9,035 nt of DNA, taken from positions 1 to 9,035 of the forward strand of contig CANQPR010000054.1 in assembly GCA_947625715.1 (NCBI GenBank). The letters run 5' to 3'. How positions within the stretch are numbered: position 1 is the first letter of the stretch; every line of letters begins with the position of its first letter. The translations under genes and the position numbers were made by a program. This stretch comes from an uncultured Bacilli bacterium (GTDB lineage Bacteria > Bacillota_I > Bacilli_A > RF39 > UBA660). Positions 1 to 6,332 of this stretch are shown here, piece by piece. The notes below the pieces were generated by a model that did no database searches, was not told the origin of the DNA, and saw only the letters and a list, made by a program, of their open reading frames with translations.

Positions 1-59
1 TCAGAAATTTGGTACAATAATTTTATAACACATTCTTTCGCTTGCTCAAGATGTGCCAT
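1..59 (-). CDS. Possible 5' end of an unidentified gene, cut by the window edge
   Basis: An ATG at 59-57 on the minus strand opens a frame of 19 codons that runs off the left edge without a stop. It begins MAHLEQAKECVIKLL, which would form an amphipathic helix. A possible promoter lies just upstream: an extended -10 (TGTTAAAAT on the minus strand, about 71-79) with a poor -35. There is only a weak Shine-Dalgarno (GAG). An open run of 19 codons is not rare even in AT-rich DNA, so this may be chance. No function can be assigned. Confidence 0.22.
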   Translation of the reverse strand, partial: MAHLEQAKECVIKLLYQIS

Positions 60-203
60 AAAATACTCGACATTTTAACATAAATTATGCCTTATTTTAA
101 CTCTTATCTGCTCCTATAAATTGATTGTTTTTTTCCAATATAAATAAAGTGATACTAGGATTTAAAATTTTATGAATACATTTATTGTTTATCCTCTCCA
201 TAT

Positions 204-246
204 TAAAAAAAGAAAAAGTCCATAATATCAAGTATTACGAACTTTT
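204..246 (-). terminator. Intrinsic terminator of tRNA-His
   Basis: Read on the minus strand, an 11-bp stem (arms 233-243 and 217-227, two G-U pairs) closes a 5-base loop (228-232). It can extend by three A-T pairs. A run of T broken by one C follows (plus-strand A-run 204-216). It lies about 40 nt past the tRNA 3' end and would stop the tRNA transcript. Confidence 0.85.
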
Positions 247-284
247 ACTTATCTTTTGCACAAAGGTGTGCATAAAATTCAATA

Positions 285-361
285 TGGGGCGAAATGTGGG
301 GATCGAACCCACGCATGCTAGAGCCACAATCTAGTGTGTTAACCACTTCACCAATTCCGCC
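285..361 (-). tRNA. tRNA-His (GTG)
   Basis: The minus strand folds into a full cloverleaf. The 7-bp acceptor pairs GCGGAAT (360-354) with ATTTCGC (295-289). The D-arm closes GTG with CAC. The anticodon stem CTAGA/TCTAG holds the loop TTGTGGC with anticodon GTG, and the T-arm is GTGGG/CCCAC around TTCGATC. An extra G at position -1 (base 361) faces C73 (base 288), the classic identity element of tRNA-His. CCA is encoded (287-285). It decodes histidine CAC/CAT and is a single-gene unit with its own promoter and terminator. Confidence 0.98.
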
Positions 362-370
362 ATGAATAAT

Positions 371-399
371 ATTTTAGCAAAACATTGCTTCTTTTTCAA
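371..399 (-). promoter_or_regulatory. Sigma-A promoter of tRNA-His
   Basis: On the minus strand, TTGAAA (399-394), a 17-nt spacer, then TAAAAT (376-371) preceded by TGC, an extended -10. The predicted start is near 364, only a few bases before the mature tRNA 5' end, so the leader is very short. Confidence 0.75.
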
Positions 400-500
400 G
401 TACATATTTCCTAAAAATAAAATTGAAACTTCCCATATTTTTAAATAAATCAAATAAAAACATATTCCTTTACATTTTTTGAAATTTATTAACCGGGGCC

Positions 501-530
501 TTGCTTTTTAATTATTCCATATATTATAAT
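501..530 (+). promoter_or_regulatory. Promoter of the small-protein pair
   Basis: TTGCTT (501-506), an 18-nt spacer, then a perfect TATAAT (525-530). A start near 537 would leave a leader of under 20 nt before the ATG at 554, holding the Shine-Dalgarno AAAGAGG (541-547). It is divergent from the tRNA-His promoter. Confidence 0.65.
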
Positions 531-553
531 TCTATTTAGAAAAGAGGTTTAAA

Positions 554-748
554 ATGTTATTAGCTAGTATATTAAATGATTTTTTACGTTTATTAGAACC
601 TGTTAAAAATTTTTTTATTGGTATTTGGAATGCATTTCGAAATTTTTGTTTACAATATATTTCATCTGCAGTTTTTAATATATTTATTTTTGGTATATTA
701 ATTTTAATTGTTCTATTTATTTTGCTAGCAATAATAAATAAGAATTAA
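554..748 (+). CDS. Small single-pass membrane protein, 64 aa
   Basis: I do not recognise a family. The protein has an amphipathic N-terminal part (about residues 1-37, with scattered Arg, Lys, Glu and Trp) and a very hydrophobic segment of Ile, Leu, Phe and Val at about 40-61, followed by the polar tail NKN. It is probably a membrane-anchored small protein, with the amphipathic part lying on the membrane or binding a partner. The start is well supported by AAAGAGG six bases upstream and a TATAAT box at 525-530. Its TAA overlaps the ATG of the next gene by one base (TAATG), so the two are probably co-translated and may act together. A holin-like or toxin-like role is possible from size and hydropathy only; nothing in the sequence proves it. 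Confidence 0.75.
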   Translation: MLLASILNDFLRLLEPVKNFFIGIWNAFRNFCLQYISSAVFNIFIFGILILIVLFILLAIINKN

Positions 749-978
749 TGAAAGATTTAGATAAAATTATTTTTGATAATCAATTAAATAAAATTAATGA
801 TAATATATTTTTGACAAACTATCAAATTGATACTTTAAATAAATTTGCTGTCCCTTATCAAAAATGTCAAAATATGAGTGAATTAATTTATATGTTAGAA
901 GACTATGATGATGAAGAGTTAGAAGAAGTAAAAATTTTATTAAGTGATTTTTATTATTATAATTATACGAAAAAATAA
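748..978 (+). CDS. Small acidic hypothetical protein, 76 aa
   Basis: No family is recognised. The protein is soluble-looking and acidic (about 15 Asp/Glu against 8 Lys). It has an N-terminal stretch rich in Asn, Asp and Ile, one Cys at about 40, an acidic patch DYDDEELEE at about 52-60, and an aromatic tail FYYYNY near the C-terminus. There is no convincing Shine-Dalgarno. The start codon overlaps the stop of the upstream membrane-protein gene as TAATG, which points to translation by termination-reinitiation and so to fixed stoichiometry with that protein. Its stop lies 11 bases from the stop of the convergent deacetylase gene. A partner or regulator of the membrane peptide is the simplest guess, but it is inference. 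Confidence 0.72.
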   Translation: MKDLDKIIFDNQLNKINDNIFLTNYQIDTLNKFAVPYQKCQNMSELIYMLEDYDDEELEEVKILLSDFYYYNYTKK

Positions 979-990
979 ATTTAATTTTTT
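970..990. terminator. Weak AT-only hairpin between convergent genes
   Basis: AAAAAAT (970-976) and ATTTTTT (984-990) form a 7-bp all-AT stem with a 7-base loop. Each arm supplies a T-run for one strand, so it could end transcription in both directions between the convergent 76-aa gene and the deacetylase gene, and it reaches both stop codons. The stem has no G-C pair, so termination may be poor. Confidence 0.3.
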
Positions 991-2411
991 TAGTTATTTA
1001 AATGATGTTTAACATCAGGTGTTTGCATGGTTATAGCTCTAAATGTGTACCCATGACTTAAGCCATATTGAATAATACTTTCAACCGCATTGACACTGAA
1101 TGTTTGAGTATCGTGTTGAAGAATTACATAGGTATCATTATTTCCTAGGGCTTTGATAACATTTTTTGTTACCACAGAAGTATCAGTTGTTTCTCCAGCA
1201 TCACCACTTAAAACATTCCAATCAAAGTAACGAAAACCTTTTGATTCTACAGCTTTAGATAATTTGGTCATTATCTTACTACCATTATCATAATTTTTAC
1301 TTACGGTATTAGATGAACCACCTGGGAATCTAATTATGGTTGATGTATAACCTGTTATTCTTTTTACTTTATCTTGAATAGCATATAAATCAGCAAAATA
1401 ATTATCAACGCTTGAATAAATTTGACTATAAACATGACTATAAGAATGTAAGCCTATTGTATGTCCTTCATTATAGGCTCTTTTTATCATGTCATCATAT
1501 CCATAACTAGTTCTTTGATTGGTAACAAAAAATGTAGCTTTAACATCATATTTTTTTAATATATTTAATAATTTTTCGGTATTAGCACTTGGTCCATCAT
1601 CAAATGTTAAATAAATACTTTTGCCACTTGGTGTATCATAAGAACGATTTTCAAAGACATAAACAGTTCTTGTAACACTACTTTGTAAACCAGAACTATC
1701 TGTTGCTTGATATGTAAGTTGATATTCTCCGGTTTTAGAAGAATCAACATTACCAACAATATTGACATTTAAAGATTCATCACAATTATCAGTAACATCA
1801 GCCCCTTGTTCTATGTATGTTTCATTTCTTTTTAAATAAATTGTTTCCTCACCTTTTAAGGTTATCTTAGGAGCTTCTTCATCTATTTTTTTTGCTTTAA
1901 ATATTTTTTTGGTTTCATTTTTTGATGAATCACTTACAAAAAAGATAAGATTTTCATCTTTTGCTTCAATTTTAACTTGACTGGTAATATCACCATCGTA
2001 ATTATCCGTAGCTTTATAATTATAAGATGGGATTTTTCCATTAGGACAATAAGAAAAATTAGTATCAGTTACTTCTAAGTTTGGCGCTTCTTCATCTAAA
2101 ACTTTAATAATTTGTTGTCTTTCAATAGTTTTATCTTTATAGGTATAAGTATAGTTTATAATATATTGTCCTAGTTCATTTTTATTGACATCGCCATGTT
2201 TTTGTCCTTCTAGTGGTTTGCAAGAAAATATATTTCCATAACAAATAGTTCCATAATTATAAGAAATATCACTATTAAATGGTACTTCTACTACGCTTTC
2301 AAAATTCTTTTCATGAAAACGGGGCCACAAGAAAAAAAGGCAAATTGCACTAGTAATAATTATTAACGCGATAATTATAATACTTTTTTTTCTAAACAAT
2401 TTTGCCTTCAT
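990..2411 (-). CDS. Membrane-anchored polysaccharide deacetylase (NodB/CE4) with Ig-like modules
   Basis: A predicted extracellular carbohydrate esterase that removes acetyl (or similar) groups from amino-sugar polymers, most likely peptidoglycan or another wall polysaccharide. Numbering is for the 473-aa form. A lysine/arginine-rich start is followed by a membrane anchor at about 11-29. Three beta-rich Ig/DUF5011-like modules span about 40-255, with DEEAP repeated at 106-110 and 177-181. The NodB domain covers about 263-457 with all five motifs: TFDDG (269-273; Asp271 catalytic base, Asp272 metal ligand), HSYSH (322-326; metal ligands His322 and His326), RFPGG (361-365), DWN (397-399) and LQHD (431-434; His433). 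It should be active. The ATG at 2411 is chosen over an in-frame GTG at 2420 because AGGTGAG (2422-2416) is correctly spaced for the ATG only. It is the last gene of the four-gene operon, 15 nt after the dehydrogenase stop. Residues lost from motifs: none seen. The exact substrate is unknown. Confidence 0.93.
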   Translation of the reverse strand: MKAKLFRKKSIIIIALIIITSAICLFFLWPRFHEKNFESVVEVPFNSDISYNYGTICYGNIFSCKPLEGQKHGDVNKNELGQYIINYTYTYKDKTIERQQIIKVLDEEAPNLEVTDTNFSYCPNGKIPSYNYKATDNYDGDITSQVKIEAKDENLIFFVSDSSKNETKKIFKAKKIDEEAPKITLKGEETIYLKRNETYIEQGADVTDNCDESLNVNIVGNVDSSKTGEYQLTYQATDSSGLQSSVTRTVYVFENRSYDTPSGKSIYLTFDDGPSANTEKLLNILKKYDVKATFFVTNQRTSYGYDDMIKRAYNEGHTIGLHSYSHVYSQIYSSVDNYFADLYAIQDKVKRITGYTSTIIRFPGGSSNTVSKNYDNGSKIMTKLSKAVESKGFRYFDWNVLSGDAGETTDTSVVTKNVIKALGNNDTYVILQHDTQTFSVNAVESIIQYGLSHGYTFRAITMQTPDVKHHLNN

Positions 2412-2415
2412 TAAA

Positions 2416-2422
2416 CTCACCT
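2416..2422 (-). promoter_or_regulatory. Shine-Dalgarno fixing the deacetylase start
   Basis: AGGTGAG on the minus strand, four bases before the ATG at 2411. The longer frame's GTG at 2420 overlaps this site and has no ribosome binding site of its own, so the shorter protein is preferred. Confidence 0.75.
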
Positions 2423-2426
2423 ATAT

Positions 2427-3488
2427 TTAAAAATTTTTGACAATATATTTTGGTTCATTAAATTTACTAGTGCTTATAAAACCTGGTGCAGAGTTTTTAA
2501 CATCTACTAGACGGTTTACTATATCAGCACAAGTTAATTTTACAGTATCAGGTCTTTCATTTAAAATTTTGGTTGTTGGTTCACCAAAGATTGTCCATTC
2601 ATTGATATCATATTCATCTTTGGTATATACTTTGCCAATACATTCAACTTCAAACATAATTCCTTCTTCGGTTAGGGCTGTAACAACGGCGTTCATCCCA
2701 CGTATTTGTCCTTTTTCTAAAGTCATGTTTAGGGTTTGTGATTCTAAGGTATCATCAGCTAATATTGGTAAACATTTTTGTTCAATATTGACAATATTTA
2801 AACCTAATTTGTCGCTTAACCAACCTACTACATTCCACATATAACTTGGAAAGAATTGTTTTTGTTCCATTAGTTTTTCAATTTGTTCTTTACTCATTTG
2901 ATTTATTTGGGCAATGTTAGTATTAAATTCATCGATAGTAAAACCTGCTCCATGTGCTTTTGCTAAAGCAATACCATAATCTTCAACGTTATAGGAAGAA
3001 ACACCTTTGATTTTGGTAATTTTTTGGGTTGAGCCACACACACTTGTGATCATGTTGCCCCAGAAAACATCTTGATATCCACAACCACATATTGTAACGC
3101 CAAAAGCTTTCGCTAATATATCTAATTCCCGGAATAATTGAGGATTAGAATTGCTTGCAAAAAAAGCTTCTTCACATGTAGTTATTACATTTACTTTATT
3201 TTTTAAACATGTTCTTGCTAATGATTCAATATCATTTAAAGTACTCATAGTAGTTATAATAGCTATATCAGGTCTAGTTTTGTTAATTAATTCTTCTAAG
3301 TTATTTGCATCAGTTATAGTGATATTTTTGTACTCACAATTCATAATACTACTAATATCTTTTCCAATCAAATCAGGATTTATATCAACTGCCCCAACGA
3401 TTTGACCATTTTTTTCATAAATATATTGCATAATATATTTACTCATTTTGCCACAGCCAATTTGTAAAACTTTAATATTCTCAATCAT
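2427..3488 (-). CDS. DapB-fold NAD(P)-dependent dehydrogenase, 2,4-diaminopentanoate dehydrogenase-like
   Basis: A 353-aa cytoplasmic oxidoreductase. An N-terminal Rossmann fold shows GCGKM at 11-15 and an acidic residue at the end of strand two (Asp35, in GAVDINPDL), followed by RPDIAIITT (72-80) and NVITTCEEAFF (100-110). The layout is that of the dihydrodipicolinate reductase-like group. The length and the C-terminal region (about 318-348, NRLVDVKNSAPGF then NEPKY) resemble 2,4-diaminopentanoate dehydrogenase of the clostridial ornithine pathway, which deaminates diaminopentanoate oxidatively. This is recall of the family, not a search. No partner of that pathway (ornithine racemase, aminomutase, AKP thiolase) is in the window, so the substrate may differ. 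The start is supported by AAAGGGA inside the end of the upstream AAA gene, whose stop is only two bases away, so the genes are tightly coupled. The related NAD-binding homoserine or lysine dehydrogenases fit less well. Confidence 0.88.
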   Translation of the reverse strand: MIENIKVLQIGCGKMSKYIMQYIYEKNGQIVGAVDINPDLIGKDISSIMNCEYKNITITDANNLEELINKTRPDIAIITTMSTLNDIESLARTCLKNKVNVITTCEEAFFASNSNPQLFRELDILAKAFGVTICGCGYQDVFWGNMITSVCGSTQKITKIKGVSSYNVEDYGIALAKAHGAGFTIDEFNTNIAQINQMSKEQIEKLMEQKQFFPSYMWNVVGWLSDKLGLNIVNIEQKCLPILADDTLESQTLNMTLEKGQIRGMNAVVTALTEEGIMFEVECIGKVYTKDEYDINEWTIFGEPTTKILNERPDTVKLTCADIVNRLVDVKNSAPGFISTSKFNEPKYIVKNF

Positions 3489-3490
3489 TT

Positions 3491-4423
3491 TTATTCCCTT
3501 TCTTCTAAATTAACATTTTCTTCACTTATTAAATCTTTAAATTCAATTTTAAAACGTTCTATTTCTTTTTTCTTAACATCTTCATATATATTTTTAGCAT
3601 TACATATTGCTTTGTATATATGTTTTATTTTTACGTCACTTTCATTATCATATAAAGCATAAGTAAAAGCATTAGCAATAATTGTTAAACAAATATCTGG
3701 ATAACGACTAGATATTTCATAGACTCTTTTATATTCATCAGTCATTTCAACAATAAAAGTCATTATTTTTTCAATTATATAAGCGCTATAATTTAATTTA
3801 ACACCAATTTGTTGTTCTAATTTAGGAATAGTACCAATTAATATTTTAACCGTATTAGGTTTATCAGTTTCTAAAACATCAATTTTTTGAAATCGTCTTA
3901 AAAAAGCCCGATCTTTTAAAATATAGGTTTCATATTCTTCTGTGGTCGTGGCACCAATCATTTTAATAGTCCCACGATCTAAACCCGCTTTTAACATATT
4001 GGCAAAATCAATTCCGGAATTTTCATTGGTGTTTTTATTGACTAAAACATGTGTTTCGTCTATAAATAGTATGATATTATTTTTTTCATTTAATTCTTTA
4101 ATTAACATATTAATACGACTTTCACTTTGACCTTCTGTATTAATATAGCCTAGTAAGGAAGTAACATTTATTTTTACAATTTCCCAATTTTGTAAAGCCA
4201 TAGGTACATTATTGTTTTGAATACGATAAGCTAAGCCTTCAACGATAGCTGTTTTACCAATACCAGCTTTACCTACTAACAAAGCACTTTTCTCTGGTGT
4301 AAGTAATGTTAAAATGCATTGTTTTATTTCTTCTTCTCTTGCTATAGCTGGATCAGTTATATATTTTTTTTTGGTTAAATTTTCACCATAACGGGTTAAC
4401 ATGCTCATTTTTTCATTTTCCAT
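3491..4423 (-). CDS. Single-module AAA+ ATPase related to the first ATPase domain of ClpA/ClpB
   Basis: A 310-aa cytoplasmic ATPase, probably a ring-forming remodeller. Visible motifs are Walker A GKAGIGKT (51-58), a pore-loop region with Tyr93 where ClpB has its KYRG tyrosine, Walker B LFIDETH (119-125; Asp122, Glu123), sensor 1 region MIGATTTEEY (155-164), arginine-finger region LRRFQ (175-179), and RYPDICLTII (240-249), matching the ClpB segment around its LPDKAIDL. There is no ClpN domain, middle coiled-coil domain or second AAA module; ClpB/ClpC are roughly 750-870 aa. The gene is intact, with its own Shine-Dalgarno GAGGA (4437-4433, nine bases before the ATG), so this is a short form rather than a fragment. 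No ClpP-binding loop is seen. It starts 45 nt after the HAAS gene, and its stop lies two bases before the dehydrogenase. A weak extended -10 (TGATAGAAT, 4452-4444) might add an internal promoter. The substrate is unknown. Confidence 0.9.
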   Translation of the reverse strand: MENEKMSMLTRYGENLTKKKYITDPAIAREEEIKQCILTLLTPEKSALLVGKAGIGKTAIVEGLAYRIQNNNVPMALQNWEIVKINVTSLLGYINTEGQSESRINMLIKELNEKNNIILFIDETHVLVNKNTNENSGIDFANMLKAGLDRGTIKMIGATTTEEYETYILKDRAFLRRFQKIDVLETDKPNTVKILIGTIPKLEQQIGVKLNYSAYIIEKIMTFIVEMTDEYKRVYEISSRYPDICLTIIANAFTYALYDNESDVKIKHIYKAICNAKNIYEDVKKKEIERFKIEFKDLISEENVNLEERE

Positions 4424-4468
4424 AACAAATCATCCTCAATAATATTCTATCACATAAAGATTAAAACT

Positions 4469-6106
4469 TTAATAAAATATCGAACATATTTTGTCATTTC
4501 GCTGTTCTAAACCTATTTTATCAGTTTGATGTACACCTATAACTTCATTTTCTTTAAAGACATCAGAAATATCAGTATCAATATACGTTTGATAGGTTTT
4601 AAATGTAAATTCATAAGTATTTTTAATTTGTAAATGATTAGCAATATTATTATTTAATCTTACACTTTCGACGTCATCTGATGAATACTCTGAAAGAATT
4701 ACAATTTTTTCATCTTCTTTATAACTATCTTTTATCATTTCAACAGTGTAAGTTCTAACAAATTCACAAGTAGAATAATTATCTTTTTTCTGATAATAAT
4801 TTAGGCGATTATTTTTTAAACGTTCTATATTTTTTTCGTTAGCTTTGATAATAATCTGTGGTTCTAAATAATAGTTATAGATGGTTTTGTTTTTTAAATC
4901 ATCAATCATATGAACAATTAATTGTTTAGATACTTTTATTTCACTGTAGTGCCAATTTAGATAAACTTCATTACCATTTTTACGAATATCAGTACTCATT
5001 TTTTTCCCAATAGGATAATATTTAAATAAAACTTCAATATTATCAAGATTATTATCAACTTCATAATTAGCAATGTTACCAACAAAAATTAATTCATTAG
5101 AAAATGGTAATTCTTCATTTAATATTTCCATTTGTAAATCACTAGGAGCTTCATTTATAAATGTTGTATTAGAAATTTCAAAGGTAGCAAGTAAAATGCC
5201 AATTACTAAGAAACTAAAAGAAATGATAATATAAGATATGTAATGCATTTTATTACTACTATGGTCTAAAACAAAGTTAAATAATAATTGAAAGAAAAAC
5301 ATTCCAAGAATAAATAGGGATACCATAACTAAATAAAAACCAAAATAAGTAACACCTTTTATTAATAAATACATGCAAAAAGCAAGAACTAAACCAATAC
5401 CAATTAAATATATACTTATGCCAAATAATATACATATAGCAATTAATTTGAAAAAAATAACAAAGATTTTTACAAATGATTCTTCAACAATATTTTTATT
5501 TTTCTTTGATTCTATTTTTTTCTTAAGATTTTTTTTGGTTTCAATATTTTGCATTTTTTTGGTTGGTTTGTTTTTTTGATAATTTTCAATATACCTTTTT
5601 TTGATTATATTTAAAATAATTACCACAAAACTTATTATATATGAAAATTCTAAAACAAATTGCCAGATTCCATAAAAAACTTGATTTAAAGGACTAGATA
5701 ATATATTAAAAACTGATTTTCCTAATTCACTTAAAATATTAATGGGAATATGAAGTAATAGTAAAGCAAATATAACAAAGATTATTTCAATGATAACTTT
5801 TATTAATTCTTGAGGATTTCTTGTTATTAAATAATCAATAAATATATCCACATTATCTAAAACTTTTTTACTAAAATTACTAATTATATCTTTGTTCATT
5901 TTTTTATTTTTATTTCGTGTTTTTAATAATTCATTTGCTAAAACATCAATATTGCCAAAAGAACTGACGGCATCTTCTTCTTTAACTCCATCATTAATTA
6001 ATTCTTCAATATAACCTTTGTATTCTTTAATTATTTCTTCCTTTTCAATTTCATCTAAATTAACTAATTTCTTTTTTAATTGACTTAAAAATGTTCTAGT
6101 TTTCAT
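4469..6106 (-). CDS. HAAS-domain (DUF1700) multi-pass membrane protein, 545 aa
   Basis: Residues 1-65 match the helical HAAS/DUF1700 region: a start like FLSQLKKKL, a middle like EEIIKEYKGYIEELI, and a final SFGNIDVLANELL, where the family has a conserved small-Gly-acidic turn. Hydrophobic segments follow at about 102-122 and 146-168, a lysine-rich linker (169-208) that should be cytoplasmic, then a long hydrophobic block (about 211-280, two or three helices) and a last helix at about 289-309. Residues 311-545 form a soluble, charged C-terminal domain I cannot name; its side of the membrane depends on the uncertain helix count. HAAS proteins are usually linked to envelope-stress or transporter regulation and often sit beside a PadR repressor; none is here. 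The start is supported by AAGGGAG (6120-6114) seven bases before the ATG. It is the first gene of the operon. Confidence 0.9.
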   Translation of the reverse strand: MKTRTFLSQLKKKLVNLDEIEKEEIIKEYKGYIEELINDGVKEEDAVSSFGNIDVLANELLKTRNKNKKMNKDIISNFSKKVLDNVDIFIDYLITRNPQELIKVIIEIIFVIFALLLLHIPINILSELGKSVFNILSSPLNQVFYGIWQFVLEFSYIISFVVIILNIIKKRYIENYQKNKPTKKMQNIETKKNLKKKIESKKNKNIVEESFVKIFVIFFKLIAICILFGISIYLIGIGLVLAFCMYLLIKGVTYFGFYLVMVSLFILGMFFFQLLFNFVLDHSSNKMHYISYIIISFSFLVIGILLATFEISNTTFINEAPSDLQMEILNEELPFSNELIFVGNIANYEVDNNLDNIEVLFKYYPIGKKMSTDIRKNGNEVYLNWHYSEIKVSKQLIVHMIDDLKNKTIYNYYLEPQIIIKANEKNIERLKNNRLNYYQKKDNYSTCEFVRTYTVEMIKDSYKEDEKIVILSEYSSDDVESVRLNNNIANHLQIKNTYEFTFKTYQTYIDTDISDVFKENEVIGVHQTDKIGLEQRNDKICSIFY

Positions 6107-6130
6107 TTTTTTACTCCCTTTTATAAAAAT

Positions 6131-6159
6131 AATTTAACATTCTCTTTTATTAAAGTCAA
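6131..6159 (-). promoter_or_regulatory. Promoter of the HAAS-AAA-dehydrogenase-deacetylase operon
   Basis: On the minus strand, TTGACT (6159-6154), a 17-nt spacer, then TAAATT (6136-6131) preceded by TGT, giving an extended -10. The start is expected near 6124, about 18 nt before the ATG. The -35 box starts a few bases beyond the T-run of the upstream terminator, so this unit is insulated from the region before it. Confidence 0.6.
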
Positions 6160-6165
6160 GTACAC

Positions 6166-6191
6166 AAAAAAGGTAACGCTTTGTTACCTTT
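6166..6191 (-). terminator. Intrinsic terminator before the HAAS operon
   Basis: Minus-strand arms 6191-6183 and 6177-6169 form a perfect 9-bp stem (AAAGGTAAC with GTTACCTTT) around a 5-base loop. The stem runs into a six-T run (plus-strand 6166-6171). It ends the ABC-transporter transcript, 215 nt past that stop codon, and also the putative small RNA. Confidence 0.85.
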
Positions 6192-6194
6192 CCA

Positions 6195-6296
6195 AAGATT
6201 TCTTAAATTCGAAAAAAGTGTGTAGTTTTGTTAAAGATGTTGAAATAAGGGTAGTTTTATGATCTAAGAATTTAAGTAAATTTTTTAAGAAATCTT
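6195..6296. repeat. Long-range inverted repeat with a competing shorter pairing
   Basis: AAGATTTCTTAAA (6195-6207) is perfectly complementary to 6284-6296, 13 bp with 76 bases between. The overlapping CTTAAATTC (6202-6210) is also perfectly complementary to GAATTTAAG (6268-6276), 9 bp. The two pairings share 6202-6207 and exclude each other. In the minus-strand transcript the shared arm lies directly before the terminator hairpin. Confidence 0.7.
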
Positions 6297-6332
6297 CTAC
6301 AGAAAGAAAACAATTTCTTCCTGATGAGTGTT

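Larger units (their letters stand above)
6166..6326 (-). ncRNA. Candidate structured small RNA, about 160 nt
   Basis: This span has no plausible gene but strong RNA features on the minus strand. A promoter-like pair lies at 6333-6361. A 10-bp hairpin with loop TTGT follows at once (arms 6323-6314 and 6309-6300, one G-U pair). A 13-bp perfect long-range helix can form between 6296-6284 and 6207-6195, and the terminator 6166-6191 closes the unit. The 76-base loop of the long helix is mostly unpaired and carries AAAACTAC twice (6258-6251 and 6229-6222) and a CCCTT (6251-6247). CCCTT could pair with AAGGG in Shine-Dalgarno sites, including those of the HAAS and dehydrogenase genes, but most Shine-Dalgarno sites would satisfy that. 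I do not recognise it as 6S, SRP, tmRNA or RNase P RNA. The alternative is an untranslated 3' tail of the ABC-transporter mRNA. Confidence 0.45.

Noticed and set aside
257..272. Perfect 6-bp hairpin TGCACA-AAGG-TGTGCA between tRNA-His and its terminator
   Set aside because: No T-run follows on either strand, so it is not a terminator. It may be part of the trailer that is removed, or a chance palindrome.
2437..2844. Plus-strand 135-codon open frame inside the dehydrogenase gene
   Set aside because: It is the antisense shadow of a clear Rossmann-fold gene, without Shine-Dalgarno or recognisable protein features.
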